NCBI GenBank assembly: GCA_022478985.1
Contig: JAKSZP010017333.1
Coordinates: 1 to 64,000, forward strand
DNA length: 64,000 bases
Source of the DNA: Massospora cicadina
Taxonomy: Eukaryota; Entomophthoromycota; Entomophthoromycetes; Entomophthorales; Entomophthoraceae
Direction of reading: 5' to 3'
Under the pieces are notes generated by a model. That model was not told the DNA's origin. It saw only the letters and a list, made by a program, of their open reading frames with translations, and ran no database searches. Positions 36,010 to 47,044 of the stretch are shown here, in pieces. Position 1 is the first letter of the stretch. The number at the start of each line of letters is the position of its first letter. The position numbers and the translations under genes were made by a program.

Positions 36010-36490
36010 TTGGTTTGCTTATTAGCTGATCCCCTGTTCTTTCCCCTGAAGAATGATGTACCCTTTGAGTTGCGGCCTGAACAAGAACAGGAGTTTAATG
36101 TGCTGTGAACTGATCCTCATACTAACTCTATTTTAAATCATATGCATTTTGATCAACCCTTCTTGCTATTCATGGATGCTAGTGATGTCGCCGTTGGGGC
36201 CATCCTAGCTCAGCATGAAAAAATCAGGTCAATAATACAGTAGCTTATATCAGAAAAACCCTGAGTAAGGCTGAACAGAACTATAACATCACTGAGCATG
36301 TGAGCCTAGCTGTTTTGTTAGCGATCAAGTATTTAAAGTTTTACCTCTAATGGCACCCATTTTTCCATCATCACTGACCATTCCTCACTACGATGGCTGC
36401 AGCAACTGAAAGATCTGGATGTCTGGTTAGCCTTATGGACTCTAAGACTGAAGAACTTTGATTTCACTATAGTATCACACAAGAGTAATT
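36010..36490 (+). pseudogene. Gypsy-3 RNase H relic
   Basis: FLLFMDASDVAVGAILAQ (first catalytic Asp) and later DHSSLRWLQQLKD (the DH motif) followed by LALWTLRLKNFDFTIVSHK, the usual end of the RNase H/connection. Several stops between them. Confidence 0.75.
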
Positions 36491-36739
36491 CATCAGAACA
36501 CTAATTGTCTTTCTGAGATGATATTAATGACTGCTTTGGCCCCTGAGGAGGGCCAACTGTACAATCTAAGTGGCTGGCCTGAACAATAGGAGTTGTAGAA
36601 TCCTGAGATCTAATCCAAGCCCTGAAGCTTGACCCAAGACAACTAAAATAAAAAAGGAATTATCTATAGCAAAATCAATAAAAAAATGGCTCCCCTATAT
36701 CCGCCCTTCTTCTTGAACCAATGTTATCATAGAATGGTA

Positions 36740-37330
36740 TATAACTGTGAGACAGGGGGCAGTGAAGAAGACTTGTAAGTGGCTGAAGAAAAGATGCTAC
36801 TGGTACCAAATGGTAGAGACCATCCAAGAATTTTTAGAGGCCTATATGACTTGCCAATCACAAGAATGAGCCAGTCTCAATATCAGCACTCATTCATGGC
36901 CCCGTCAGGACCCCTAATTATCATTAGCATTGATGTAGTAAGCCCTTTACTCACTGGATTGCATGGCCATAAGTATATCCTCTTAGTCATGGACCATCTG
37001 ACCAAATGGGTCAAAGCAATTTCTGTCCACGCTACCACCGAAAAAGCCATAGCTCTATTCCTTATTTAATCTATTCTCATCCAGTATGGATGCCCATAAA
37101 CTTTACTTTTGGACAATGGTCTAAATTTCACTTTGTGGGTAGTCCAAGAAACTAACTTTACATTTTAAAACTAACCAGAGTCTCAAAGTTCCTTAAAACC
37201 CATCAACTATATAGGGTAATGGAACATGCTAACAGAACCCTCATCTCTATCCTGCAAAAGATGGCCGCATCTGACCCTACTCACTGGAATAATTACGTAT
37301 CCAGCGCCTTGCTTGCTTAATTAATAAGCT
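36740..37330 (+). pseudogene. Gypsy-3 integrase
   Basis: 36779-37069 is open and covers the start of the core: SIDVVSPLLTG followed by HKYILLVMDHLTKWVKAI. After a stop, IQYGCP and LLDNGLNFT (second Asp) and MEHANRTLISILQKM (Glu) follow in other frames. All three catalytic acids are readable. Upstream zinc finger remains only as a HTFMAPS-like segment. The C-terminal region (37380-37650) is stopped. Confidence 0.75.
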
Positions 37331-37739
37331 ACCATTAATCATCAAGATGACCCATTTTGAAGCTTTATATGGGCGTGCTCCCATTTAACAAGCAGCGTTT
37401 AGCCCTTCTCAATAATCCATACCTGAGAACTCTGATTTAGTTATGAGGGCCTTGGCTGATGAAATTGTCTGGCTTAAGCCCTAGCCACTTAAGGTATTGT
37501 CACCACCACAAAAATGGAGACATCACAATTTAATGTTGGATGATCCTCCCTGCAAATTTTTCATTTAGTTACATCATCCTCCTTTATTACCATTGACCCA
37601 GAGGACATCAGAACAAGCTTGACGTTCTTTGGTCTTAACCTTAAAAAGGCATTCATAATATAAACTTATAGTACTCCATTGCTGATGACAGTCAGGGACA
37701 GTGGTGAACTGAGTACATGGCCCCTTTCTTTAACCTATA

Positions 37740-38237
37740 CCCCCTCCAACAGGATCTTGAGGGGGCGAAGTCAGGCTAAAACAATGAGTAATTCAAAATC
37801 CTATCCCAAATTGAGCCTCAATAAGTTTTTTATTGAGCCAGCGCAAATGAAACCTGTTCCTGAAGGCATTGATGAGGGTTATAATAAGGAAGTATCATGC
37901 ACACCAGAATCACTGGAGATGCCTTCAAGAATTTCATCCTTGCATCACAAACTTAAGAGGCATGACCCCACCATTGCAATCATGAGGATGATGCAGAACA
38001 TTGAGGTTACCAACCAGGTGGCCAATACAGAAGGCCGTGAAAGATCCTGATTGTAAGGGCCACAAAGGCTCCATTAGCACCATGTCCCCACACATCCTAC
38101 AAATTTTGACACTTCCTAACTCTTTAAAGTAAGCTATCTGGCCATATCTTTTTTGTTTTATTGACCTTTCCACTAGTTAACGTCTTTAAGCCCATTTTTA
38201 ACTCTGGCTATAGTCAAAAAACTTTTATGATGATAAT
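37740..38237 (+). repeat. Gypsy-3 3' LTR
   Basis: Partner of 29805-30288. The open frame 37679-38050 running through it has no protein motif and is likely by chance. Confidence 0.65.
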
Positions 38238-40497
38238 AACCTTTTCCAAATCATAAGTGATCCTGATTATAACATAGGTTACAATTATTAATTAATTAAT
38301 TTTTGTCAACTATACTTAAAAAAACTTTTATTCATTTCTCCTTGGTTTTATACTTCAGTCTCAAAGGTTAATCATAGCATCATAAATAAAGCATAATTGG
38401 CTAAAAACTAGTTTTTTGGGGTCAGAATACAAGAGATGCTATAATTGAGGGCTCTTTAGTATTGAGAAACCACATAATGACCAAGCAACTTAACCAGAAG
38501 TGCTGCTAAATTTTTAGCAATGAGGATACACTAACTTTAAAGAAACTTTTAAGGGATAAAACATGCCATAATTTACCTGTAACCCAAAAAAGATGAAAAA
38601 GATATTTATAAGATAATATTGAATCAAAGTCTTAATAGAACTATGGGAAATAAAAACAAATATATTAGTACACTCACAAATTAAAGTTCTGGCTACTTAG
38701 GGATATTAGAATTGTGCATAGCAGCGCTATTAGTGGAAGATCAGCAATCAGCTTCATATATTTAGAGTTACACAACATCATAAAACTATGTGCTATAAAA
38801 GGAAAAGGTCAAATCAAGATGGTGTTGTACATACTGGTTAGCAGGGAGATGGGGTGCGCCATGTTTAGCAGCCCTTTGATTTTAACTTATAATACAAAAA
38901 AAATCTTAAATAAAATGGACATTTACCATAAAAACAAAGCAAGACCATTGTAATATTGCTATATAATTTTAAGAAGTTGGGATAATAACTATAAGAGAAT
39001 ATACATAGTATATTAATGATATGAGCTTTTTGTTAAAATTGGAGTGACTCAAAAAAAAAGGTTGCCATAATTATCTTATCTAATGTAGAGATCTTGAGAA
39101 ATAATAGTTGGTTTTAAAAAATCTATAGATAAATCAAATTTTTCCTCATCAGTGCCTATTTTAGGGTTTCTCCACATATGAGCTTAAAATTGTGTAGACT
39201 CTATAAGATATGTGAGTAGTTAAATATATAAAAGTTTACATGTAGTAAATTTTGCTGTTTTAGAGGAAAGTTGGGTAAAAAGCACCATTTGGATTATTGC
39301 ATTTTGTGTTAGCTTTGTAAATCTCTGGAAGTCCAAATTTCTTAGATAATTTGCTTAATTTATTACATTGAAGATCAAGAATTTAAATTCTATGGGTGCT
39401 ACCTATGTCTATGCTAACTTTATAAGCATGCTCCTCATGGGATCTATACATTTCAAGAGGCCATCTGGGATGTTTTACCCCCATCCCTTGGCCCAATTTC
39501 AAGCATTAAGTGAAATTCTAGGAATACAATCAAATAAGTATTATAGGTGTCATGAGGCTTGTTAGGCTGTTTTGAATTCTAACCTTAGCTTATTAGCCCT
39601 TGTTTAAAGTGTCTAACTTATAGTAACTTGAAATCACTTTTTAGGCATAAGAGGATAGCTGCCCTATATTTCTTCACATCTTGGATTGCTTGAGATGGAC
39701 ATAGCCCTAAGAAGTTGGAGTTTGATCTTGACTCTTACCTTCATCTATTTTTAAATCAAGTTATCTATAATATGATTTAGACTAAGGTTGATTATTGGGA
39801 CCTTGAAAGCACATTTGGTAAGCTATCTATAGGTAAAATACAATAGTGATTATAAGATATGTCCTTTAGAATAATATAATTAACATTATAACTATTTGCT
39901 GTAAAGTTTTATTCTGAGAGACTAATTAACAAAAATATATAGTAGTTGGTAGCAGCATGGCACTATCACAGTGATGTAAAGCTATAAATTTGACAAACGA
40001 TTTTTTACCCAAACTTAAACTAATACCACTGATTTGATTTACCATATATGGTTAGCTTACCCATAAGACATCTAAATTTTCTCAGTAGAATTTTCTCCAG
40101 AGGTTATAATTGTGGGATTTGGCCTATCCTGTTTGTAAGAAAGATGACAGCATGAGTAAGCTAGATATGGAAATTGCAAATCTTGCAAGCATGATGTTTT
40201 TACTAATTCAGTTACAGATTATGGCTCAACTTTGCTGATAATCTTCATAAAAGCCTATACCTTAATTCAGTTTTAATGGTATCCTTATGGGGCAATCTAC
40301 ACTTTACTAAAAACCTCAACCTTAGATCTAACCTTAGATCTGATTATTTATAACTTAAAATTAAGCAAACTTAAATACACTTGTTCATGTTATAAAAAGT
40401 AATAATGATAAGTTGAACTATTAGCTTAGTTAAAATGGATATTTTCAGGAGTTTATAGATTTTGCTCTTTATGCAAAGGTATTGTCATGGAGCTTTT
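38238..40497. other. AT-rich stretch without recognised gene
   Basis: 2.2 kb, strongly AT-rich. The longest frame (38714-38953, 79 codons) has no motif. Could be a very old TE or intergenic sequence. Confidence 0.4.
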
Positions 40498-40625
40498 TGG
40501 TAATAATAAGACCTTACTGCCACTCAGGATGAGTGACCACCCAGAGCAACCACCAGAATCTGCTGGCACTGCCATAGAAAAAGTTTAATATGATGTGAGT
40601 AGAAAAAGTACTAACACCTTCCAGG
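40498..40625 (-). repeat. LTR end of a gypsy-1-like element, minus strand
   Basis: On minus this reads GCTGGTGGTTGCTCTGGGTGG-like and then TCACTCATCCTGAG, matching the end of the gypsy-1 LTR. Directly after the LTR end (40498) minus reads AAAAAGCTCCATGACA, the same post-LTR primer motif as in gypsy-1/4. Its other part is interrupted by the solo LTR at 40626. Confidence 0.6.
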
Positions 40626-41515
40626 TGTCATGGTTGGATGACATAAAAGTAGACACTGATGCTAGGGATAAGGCTGGGTGACAGGAGGCCCAGAAGATGA
40701 AGCTTCAGGCTCTTCCTGACCTAAAGCACACCTTAGATCAACGCTGGGTGCAAGCCAAGCATGCCCAGGTTGATACTAATGGGGTGCAAAACGCCCAGCC
40801 TCTTATCTTGGCTCAGGCTCTAAAATGGACGATTTACGTTTTAAATGATAACAGTTCAATTCGCTTGGTTGGAGAGTAGTGGTTCGAGTCCCACTCCAAC
40901 TATGAAATTTTGACTTCAGGTAAAATAAGGATTCAATCGATTACTTGAGTGAAGGCACTTTTGGTGTATTTTACCAAAACGGATGGAAGCATCTGTTTAT
41001 TGGAGCGTCAAGGCTTGGGCGCATTTCTGCAAAACCCAAATTTCCCCAGTTCATTTTAAATATGTTTTTGTGATCAACACTCCTTGTTGATCGACTTTCC
41101 TAATAAAAACACCCGTTATTTTACGTTTTTTAATGGTTCCTTGGGCAAACTTGGTGGTGGACCTCTTTGGGGAGGTCTCCAACCAGGTGGGCCACTACCT
41201 TATCTCACAATTTACCAAAATCCCAGGGGCACCTGTGGGCCGCCCAGGTCCCCTCCAGATCGAGGCACCCAAAGCCCCGATGTCAAGCCACACTTGATTA
41301 TGGACGCCCCTCTGGGGTCCACTCAAGTGGTGATGTTCTTTACTTACCTGGTATTTTATGTTGCTCTTTACACACTTGTCTGGGGTACCCTTTGCACTGG
41401 CACCACTCGAGGCGCCTTCCTACCCATTCTTCTAATGGCTAGTTCCCTAGCAATGTGGGTTTTCATCCCACATCACCTTGCTGGAAATGAGAGAGTTACA
41501 GACACTCTCTTGACA
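40626..41515 (+). repeat. Solo LTR, family H, copy 3 (890 bp) with 5-bp TSD
   Basis: TGTCA...TGACA ends, flanked by CCAGG (40621-40625) and TCAGG (41516-41520), one difference. It carries the hairpin GATCAACA/TGTTGATC and AATAAA. In this copy the hairpin has a T-A pair where copy 1 has C-G, so the stem is kept by compensating changes. A perfect B-box word GGTTCGAGTCCCA is at 40881-40893. A plus frame of 163 codons (41084-41575) with hydrophobic segments matches the minus frames in the other copies. Confidence 0.9.
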
Positions 41516-41727
41516 TCAGGCAATCCCAAAATTGGACCACTGCTGGATAATAGTATTGCAAATACCTTAATTTGATTAAGATTGAGAAAATTATAGGATC
41601 TTATTTCAATAAAACTAAGGGAAGGTAATAGAGAAAAGGGTGACAGCAGGACCTGTTGAGGACTTCTGCCTTATAAGCTTACTATTTGGAGAATAAGGAA
41701 AATGCATTACTATATGGGGAATATCTT

Positions 41728-42012
41728 GGGTTTTATTTGAGGTGGGCTGACCTGGGGACAATACTGCTTTAATTAAAGGGAAATCAAATTAATGGGAAAG
41801 TAGGATAAAACCCAGAAAATCTCCATGCATGGCATTCTGATAGGCCAGGAACTCCATGGACTTCCTTGCTATTTGCTATCTCAGTTTGGGGCATTGATGC
41901 ACAATGCCAACACAGTCATAGTATCCCCTACCCAAAGTTCATGTATAAGAATTAAACTTGGGAGGCAGTGGTCATTGAGTTCATACTCTACCACTGGGGA
42001 ATCTCCTATCTA
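41728..42012 (-). repeat. SINE-T, full-length, tRNA-derived, 285 bp
   Basis: Flanked by an 11-bp perfect TSD GGGAATATCTT (41717-41727, 42013-42023). On minus the head reads CCCCAGTGGTAGAGTAT, an A-box of tRNA type, and about 32 nt later AAGTTTAATTC stands at the place of the B-box (GAGTTCGATTCC in copy 2). Body of about 200 bp, ending CAAATAAAA. Promoted by pol III in an active state and mobilised by a LINE partner. Confidence 0.85.
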
Positions 42013-42181
42013 GGGAATATCTTCAAGGTTGTATAATAGTTGATTAACACTAATTAGCTACTGATGTTGAATCAGATCTGACTTGGCTAGCCAAATTGGT
42101 ATCAAAATTTTTCACCAAGACCTTTTGTAGCATGATTCCACCTAGTGAACTGGCAAGATTTGCATGTCAGCTGACAGGATA

Positions 42182-42661
42182 TGACCAGGGACAGGACAGG
42201 TAGGGGCAGTCTCATTTTGAATCAGATAGGTTTGGCATGACCAGACCTTTCAGGGGTGGGCTCACCTTTACTGGCAGTATAGGGTAAGATTGGATAGTGT
42301 GATTTCAAACCTGAAAATGATTAAAATGATTTTATCTTGTTAAGTATTAACTTACTGCCATTAAAACCCAAACTAGGGGGAAGCCTTCTGGCAGAAGAGA
42401 GCTACATTATGCTTGTTGGTAATAGCTTCTGGCCACCACCACCTCCTGACATACCCTCTTGATCTTTATCAACTCCTTGGCAGTGAGAAGAGGAGGCAAT
42501 GGGCCAACCTTCAGGGAATAGCTATCACCCACCTCTTATCAACAACATGGGCTAAATCACCCTGGTTGGTGAGGGGATGAGCAACCTTTTTATCTCACTT
42601 CTTGGTTCTAAAGGGATGTTTCTCTCTGTTAAAATGCAGGGAGTGCTCTCCAGGACTTACA
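42182..42661 (-). repeat. Solo LTR, TGTAAG family, short form
   Basis: On minus starts TGTAAGTCCTGGAGAGCACTCCC and contains GTGATTTAGCCCATGTTGTTG, matching the family. Right end set by CTTACA at 42661; left end TGACC with GATA on both sides. Shorter than 24834-25987, perhaps by internal deletion. Confidence 0.65.
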
Positions 42662-42839
42662 GATATGGCTCAGTATCTTTTTATCTGCTATCCTATACTT
42701 TAATAACTAGTATAGTTATTATATTGATTACAAATTAAACCTTATATGGATACAATAGGTAGTGGATGCCCTAGTTGGGTGGAGGATCCAACTACCTTTT
42801 GGGATACAAGTATAATTTACACCCTTTGCATATAATTGG

Positions 42840-42900
42840 AGTGCTAGGCCCAGGGGCTCGTATTGGCTAGGAGGCTACATGCAAATTCAAACCCCTTATG
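42840..42900 (+). other. tRNA-like segment
   Basis: TTGGCTAGGAGG followed at 24 nt by ATTCAAACCCC resembles A- and B-box spacing, but no stem set for a full tRNA is found. Probably part of a decayed SINE. Confidence 0.25.
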
Positions 42901-43069
42901 ATATTGGACAGAATACCCTAAATTGAAGTTCATCCTCTTTGGCCAGAGGAGAAAATTATTGGTTAGCAGAGTTCAGCCCATTAGGCTACAAACTGGCCCC
43001 ATTGAACTATTCCCCTTTCCCTTTGGTAGTTATATTCATCCCAATGGCGAACTAACTTGAATTAAATTA

Positions 43070-43935
43070 AGTGGCCATAATGCGTGCCCCCTGGCAACTA
43101 TGCCAGAACTTTGAAAAGAAATATCACACCTGAAGGTTCAGTATATATTTAAAATTCAATTCTTATTATCATATCTCTTAAATAATATAAGTTAGGAATT
43201 TCAAGTTTGGTTTAAAGGTTATTATTAGTTTATAAGCACATACTAAGTAACTGTTTAAAAAATATTTACATCTTGTATATAAGACAGTTTTAATTCCAAG
43301 CCAATAAATTTTTGTTATAAAAAATTCAAATTTGAAAGCTATATCAATATTATTTTCCCGAATCAAAATACCTACTTGCACAAAATTTATTATATATATG
43401 CCTCTTGAGTGTTATATTCTCAGGTTGATAAGGGTTTCCTGAAAGTTCGATATCTAACTAAATAAAAAATCTGTAGATCTATATCTAAAAGCCACCTCTC
43501 ATCACCATAATTCTAAACCACGTAAGCTAGGAATTTAAAATTTGGTATGGAGGTTCTTGGTTCATAGCCACCCGCCAAGAATAATAAATAAACCTCAAAT
43601 GGTAATACCATAGCGAAGCATGGGGTGATATTGCTAGCAGGCTATAGATATAATAGCACCCTTTTAAGCGCAGGTTAAATAGTTGAGCCACAGTTAATGA
43701 CTTATCGAATCGATTTGCCTAGCAGCCAAACCCTATGCAAACGAGTGATTTGAGGTGAGTTGGGCAGTGAAGATTCTATTCAAAGTTTAAGGTAAACTTT
43801 AAATGGCGGTGGTTTAAACCATTACTGATAATTTTAAATTGATAAAGTATAATAAGTTATTAGCCGATGGTCAAAATAAAGTCAGGTTATTAAATGACTA
43901 GATAATAGATGTGGCACAAATTTTGAAGTTTATTT
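43070..43935. other. AT-rich intergenic sequence 3' of the host gene
   Basis: No TE motif or long frame supported. On the minus strand AATAAA occurs about 5 nt past the stop codon of the host gene and could serve as its poly(A) signal. Confidence 0.4.
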
Positions 43936-44967
43936 TTAAGGTTGGAAGGACTTATCGAGGGCGTTAAGGAATAGCTTCGAATTTGGGCCACATTGAAGGG
44001 AGTCGGCTATCTTGCAAATGTCGGTAAACGGAGAAATGAGGTGATGGTGATGGGAGGGAGGCTCAAAAGTGGAGAGCCAAGCTTTGAGGTTGGATAGTTG
44101 GTCTGAATTAAGTTTAGCGAGGTCATCGATGAGGGTTGATATTGTTTGTTTGTGTTGATTAAACCACTCAAAGCAGTCCTTGCCGACGAGTGGGAGGGAA
44201 GGGTCAAGTAGGCAATTTAGAAGCGTGAGTCGAGGGAGGGCAATCATTATTGAGGGGTCCAGTTCTTCAATTTTGGCCGAAGAGAGTAGTTTGCCCCGCT
44301 CCAAGTTAAGGGTTCGCTTCATCAACCCCACGAGTTGATCAAAGTTCCTTGGATGGGTCTTGGCTTTGAATAAAGCGTTTCTAATGAAGTAGGAATGGCA
44401 GATATCCTGCTCAAATGCTGTCCACGCCACGTCAAAGTCAATCATCACTGAAAACAACCCGTTGTACGGGGGTTCCGGGGCTTCCATGCTACGCGTGCGA
44501 AACACGTGGCGCAAAGCCTCGAGCGCAGCGCACAGCTGCAGGGCGGGCTCCCGTAACTCTTCGGAGCAATGCTCAATGCCGCGAATGTGGAACCCGTGGA
44601 CGATAGCTTGGGCAGCAAACAAGATATTCTCAGAGAATCCCTGGTTGAGTTCCATCTGATCCTCAGCTGGAAGTTGTGCGCGGTGGAGTTTGCTGCACTT
44701 GAGCTGGTTGTCCATCTCGGAGTAAATGAGGAAGATTGTGTCGAGCAGCAGTTGCTGGGCCATGTGCACCCTTTCGGTATTGCGGTGAAATCTGCGGGAA
44801 ACCACCGAGCGCACCTTCTCCAACTGTCGGATGGCGATGCCTAAATGTTCTTCGGCATGGTAGTACAGCGATAACGGGTGGCGTTCATTCATCTTTGGCC
44901 CAACCCTGGTTGACTTCCACCGTTGGAACCTAAAGATGGCGGCTATCGAATCCACTGATGGGGTCAT
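43936..44967 (-). CDS. LST2/ZFYVE28-like protein, N-terminal helical domain only
   Basis: An intact single-exon gene of 343 codons, ATG at 44967 and TAA at 43938. It aligns over its length with the N-terminal half of LST2/ZFYVE28: LYYHAEEHLGIAIRQLE (about residues 34-50) matches the FYYADEELNQV-type start, QAIVHGFHIRGIEH (about 127-140) the middle, DFDVAWTAFEQDICHSYF (about 191-208) the FxxLFAEFELSYV motif, and DPSIMIALPRLTLL (about 249-262) the highly conserved PALMFTIPRLAI motif. LST2 binds PI3P on endosomes through a C-terminal FYVE finger and, in animals, limits EGFR signalling when not monoubiquitinated. No FYVE domain follows here. A later Met at residue 26 is an alternative start. GC is higher than the flanks and there are no breaks, in contrast with everything else in the window. 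Function inferred; family assignment from memory of the human sequence. Confidence 0.75.
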   Translation of the reverse strand: MTPSVDSIAAIFRFQRWKSTRVGPKMNERHPLSLYYHAEEHLGIAIRQLEKVRSVVSRRFHRNTERVHMAQQLLLDTIFLIYSEMDNQLKCSKLHRAQLPAEDQMELNQGFSENILFAAQAIVHGFHIRGIEHCSEELREPALQLCAALEALRHVFRTRSMEAPEPPYNGLFSVMIDFDVAWTAFEQDICHSYFIRNALFKAKTHPRNFDQLVGLMKRTLNLERGKLLSSAKIEELDPSIMIALPRLTLLNCLLDPSLPLVGKDCFEWFNQHKQTISTLIDDLAKLNSDQLSNLKAWLSTFEPPSHHHHLISPFTDICKIADSLQCGPNSKLFLNALDKSFQP

Positions 44968-45100
44968 CGGCTCACTGTTGGGTTGTATTGAGTTAAACTG
45001 TTTAATCTCTCGCTAACCCATCATTTAATATCCCACCATCCATTTTAAATTGTGCTTGATCAGGGGGCTAAGGCCTGATGCCACAGCACAATTTTAAAGT
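44968..45100 (-). promoter_or_regulatory. Upstream region of the LST2-like gene
   Basis: An AT-rich ATATTAAATG word on minus lies about 60 bp upstream of the ATG and could act as a TATA-like element. Beyond it (45048-45097) an imperfect inverted repeat (AATTGTGCT-TGATCAGG / CCTGAT-GCCACAGCACAATT) could form a hairpin. Role unknown. Confidence 0.3.
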
Positions 45101-45470
45101 GACCTTGATCGGCTTTTCTCCACCAATCACCAATCTTAAATAATCACCCACCTTTCGCTTTATCCCCGATAGACCAATCAAACTTTATCCCCCTCATTCC
45201 AACGATTCCAAATTCGTAGCATGATTTAATCCTCAAATCGACCAATCGTGCCGATCCATTTCAACACTCTAACTTGGATTAGTAATAGATCAAAATGCTG
45301 CCACATCACAATTACATTTATTCCCACTTGGATCGAAATTGATGGATGTCGATCTCCCAATCCCCATACCATCTATTTCGAAACAGCGCCTTAAGTTATA
45401 ATATTATAATGGGTGGTTGAAATAAAAACATTTAAACTGAACAGTTAATTTAAAATTTCTATATCAACCT

Positions 45471-45716
45471 AAATTTTATTCGAGGTGGGCCGACCTGGGG
45501 GCAATACCGCACCGATTTAGGGGAAATCGAATGAATGGGGAAGGAGGATAAAATCCGGAAAACCTCCATGCGCGGCGTATGATAGGCCAAGAACTCCATG
45601 GACCGCCTTTGCTATTTGCTAGCTAGGTTCGGGACATTGGTGCGCAACGCCAACACAGTCATAGTCGTCCCCTACCCAAAGTTCCTCTACCGGAATCGAA
45701 CTCGGGGAGGCAGCGG
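45471..45716 (-). repeat. SINE-T, copy 2, 5'-truncated, 246 bp, 14-bp perfect TSD
   Basis: Flanked by TTCTATATCAACCT at 45457-45470 and 45717-45730, identical. On minus it begins within the tRNA part (CCGAGTTCGATTCCGG, an intact B-box) and goes on as the body of copy 1 to the A-rich end. It lacks the A-box because of 5' truncation. High GC and CpG content (ACCGCACCGA) show it is younger than copy 1, in which many CG have become TG or CA. Confidence 0.9.
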
Positions 45717-45730
45717 TTCTATATCAACCT

Positions 45731-47044
45731 ACTTCACCTTAAACTTATAATTTATAAGGCCAATAACTACACCCCTGTACGAAAATGATTAAACCCAAGA
45801 TGAATTGTTGAAGTATCTATAAAAAACTATCTAATTTTTATTTCAGTTGCTCTTATCACTTCACCATGGAGTTTGTTTTGGAAGGCTGTTAATTATTTAG
45901 ATTTAGTAAACAACTTATTTAAAATCGGCTTTAAATTTCATGCTAAGTACCATCAACCCAAGTTAAAATACAACCGTTAATTATAGTCGACCTTTAACTA
46001 GAATGATGGAAGCCCAAGGTTATCATTAAGTTGATTATTTGTAGCCGTATCAGAAGCTATAAAGTTTGATTAGGTGGATATGATATCGAGTGCCGTCCAT
46101 ATCACTATAGTGGCTTTAAAGACATTCTTATCTAGATCAGTTATAGACAATAAATTGGCTTATTAAGGTGATCAGAGCTTATCGGTTGCGTTATGCCAAA
46201 TTTAGATGGTAGCGTTAGTTATTGTAAAGCCACCAACTGTGGGACGCTCAGTGATGGCCGGCGCTATACACACCGTTGTTTTCGAGGGTTCAGGACATTA
46301 TGTTTTTATTAGTTCTTGTATGCTGTATGAGGAAATATGTGGCTTAGGCGAACATTCCAAAGGTCTAAAAATGTTGATAGATAAATGATAGATCAAATTT
46401 TAATATATAAAAACTTAGACTATATTATAAGTTTTGGTATAACTTAAATAGTAAAAAGATTGGATTTTCCCCCACAAGATCAGGAGTGGTTGAAAGTACT
46501 GACCTTTCAAGAATGGATTTAAACGAGGAACAGATTGAGCGGCGTACACAGAATAACCTGTGTATACTATTTTCATGATAGTATCTATCAATTAGGAAGG
46601 TAATCAAGTTAGGGTATTCCTATCCCTACCCCACCACTTTAGCCTTAGAGTTTAGGTTGGATGCCTCAACAAAACTATTTAACCAAGGTTTATGATGCTT
46701 CTGGGACTAAATATTTAGTCATAGAAGTAAATCTATAAGCAATGTTTTATATGTTCATAGCCTTAGTATAGCTAAACACAATGGTTGAGCTAACTTTATA
46801 AAATTTAGGCTTGGTAAGTTATCTCATAGATAAGTTTCATATTAGTTTAATTCCAAGTCATCAGACATCCAACATCCCTCCCTCTTCTTTATCATAGCAC
46901 AATTATCTCACATTACTCAATCATATATTATTAGCTAACTGAACGTCATATACAGAGTCAAGTACACAAGTTATAGATTACAATTAGTTTCTTGAATGTT
47001 TTAAACTAAGAAATATACAAACCTACTGATAGAACTAGTGTAGA
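45731..47044. other. Intergenic, no recognised feature
   Basis: No motif supported. A 60-codon plus frame (46206-46388) is unremarkable. Confidence 0.35.

Larger units (their letters stand above)
29805..38237 (+). mobile_element. Gypsy-3, Ty3/gypsy element with insertion in RT
   Basis: Plus-strand element with LTRs at about 29805-30288 and 37740-38237. Gag-like region (30885-32330), protease remnant (about 32460-32600), RT (33350-33867 and 35694-35990), RNase H (36010-36490) and integrase (36740-37330). Split by 33868-35688. Low GC and many stops mark it as old. Its primer-site word TGGTGCTCACTGCAG is shared with the insertion. Confidence 0.75.

Noticed and set aside
37679..38050. A 123-codon ORF as a gene.
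   Set aside because: Falls in the gypsy-3 3' LTR; the 5' LTR does not keep the frame.
40862..40912. A tRNA gene because of a perfect B-box GGTTCGAGTCCCA.
   Set aside because: It lies inside the solo LTR and no acceptor or anticodon stem can be formed; the other two copies have decayed versions.
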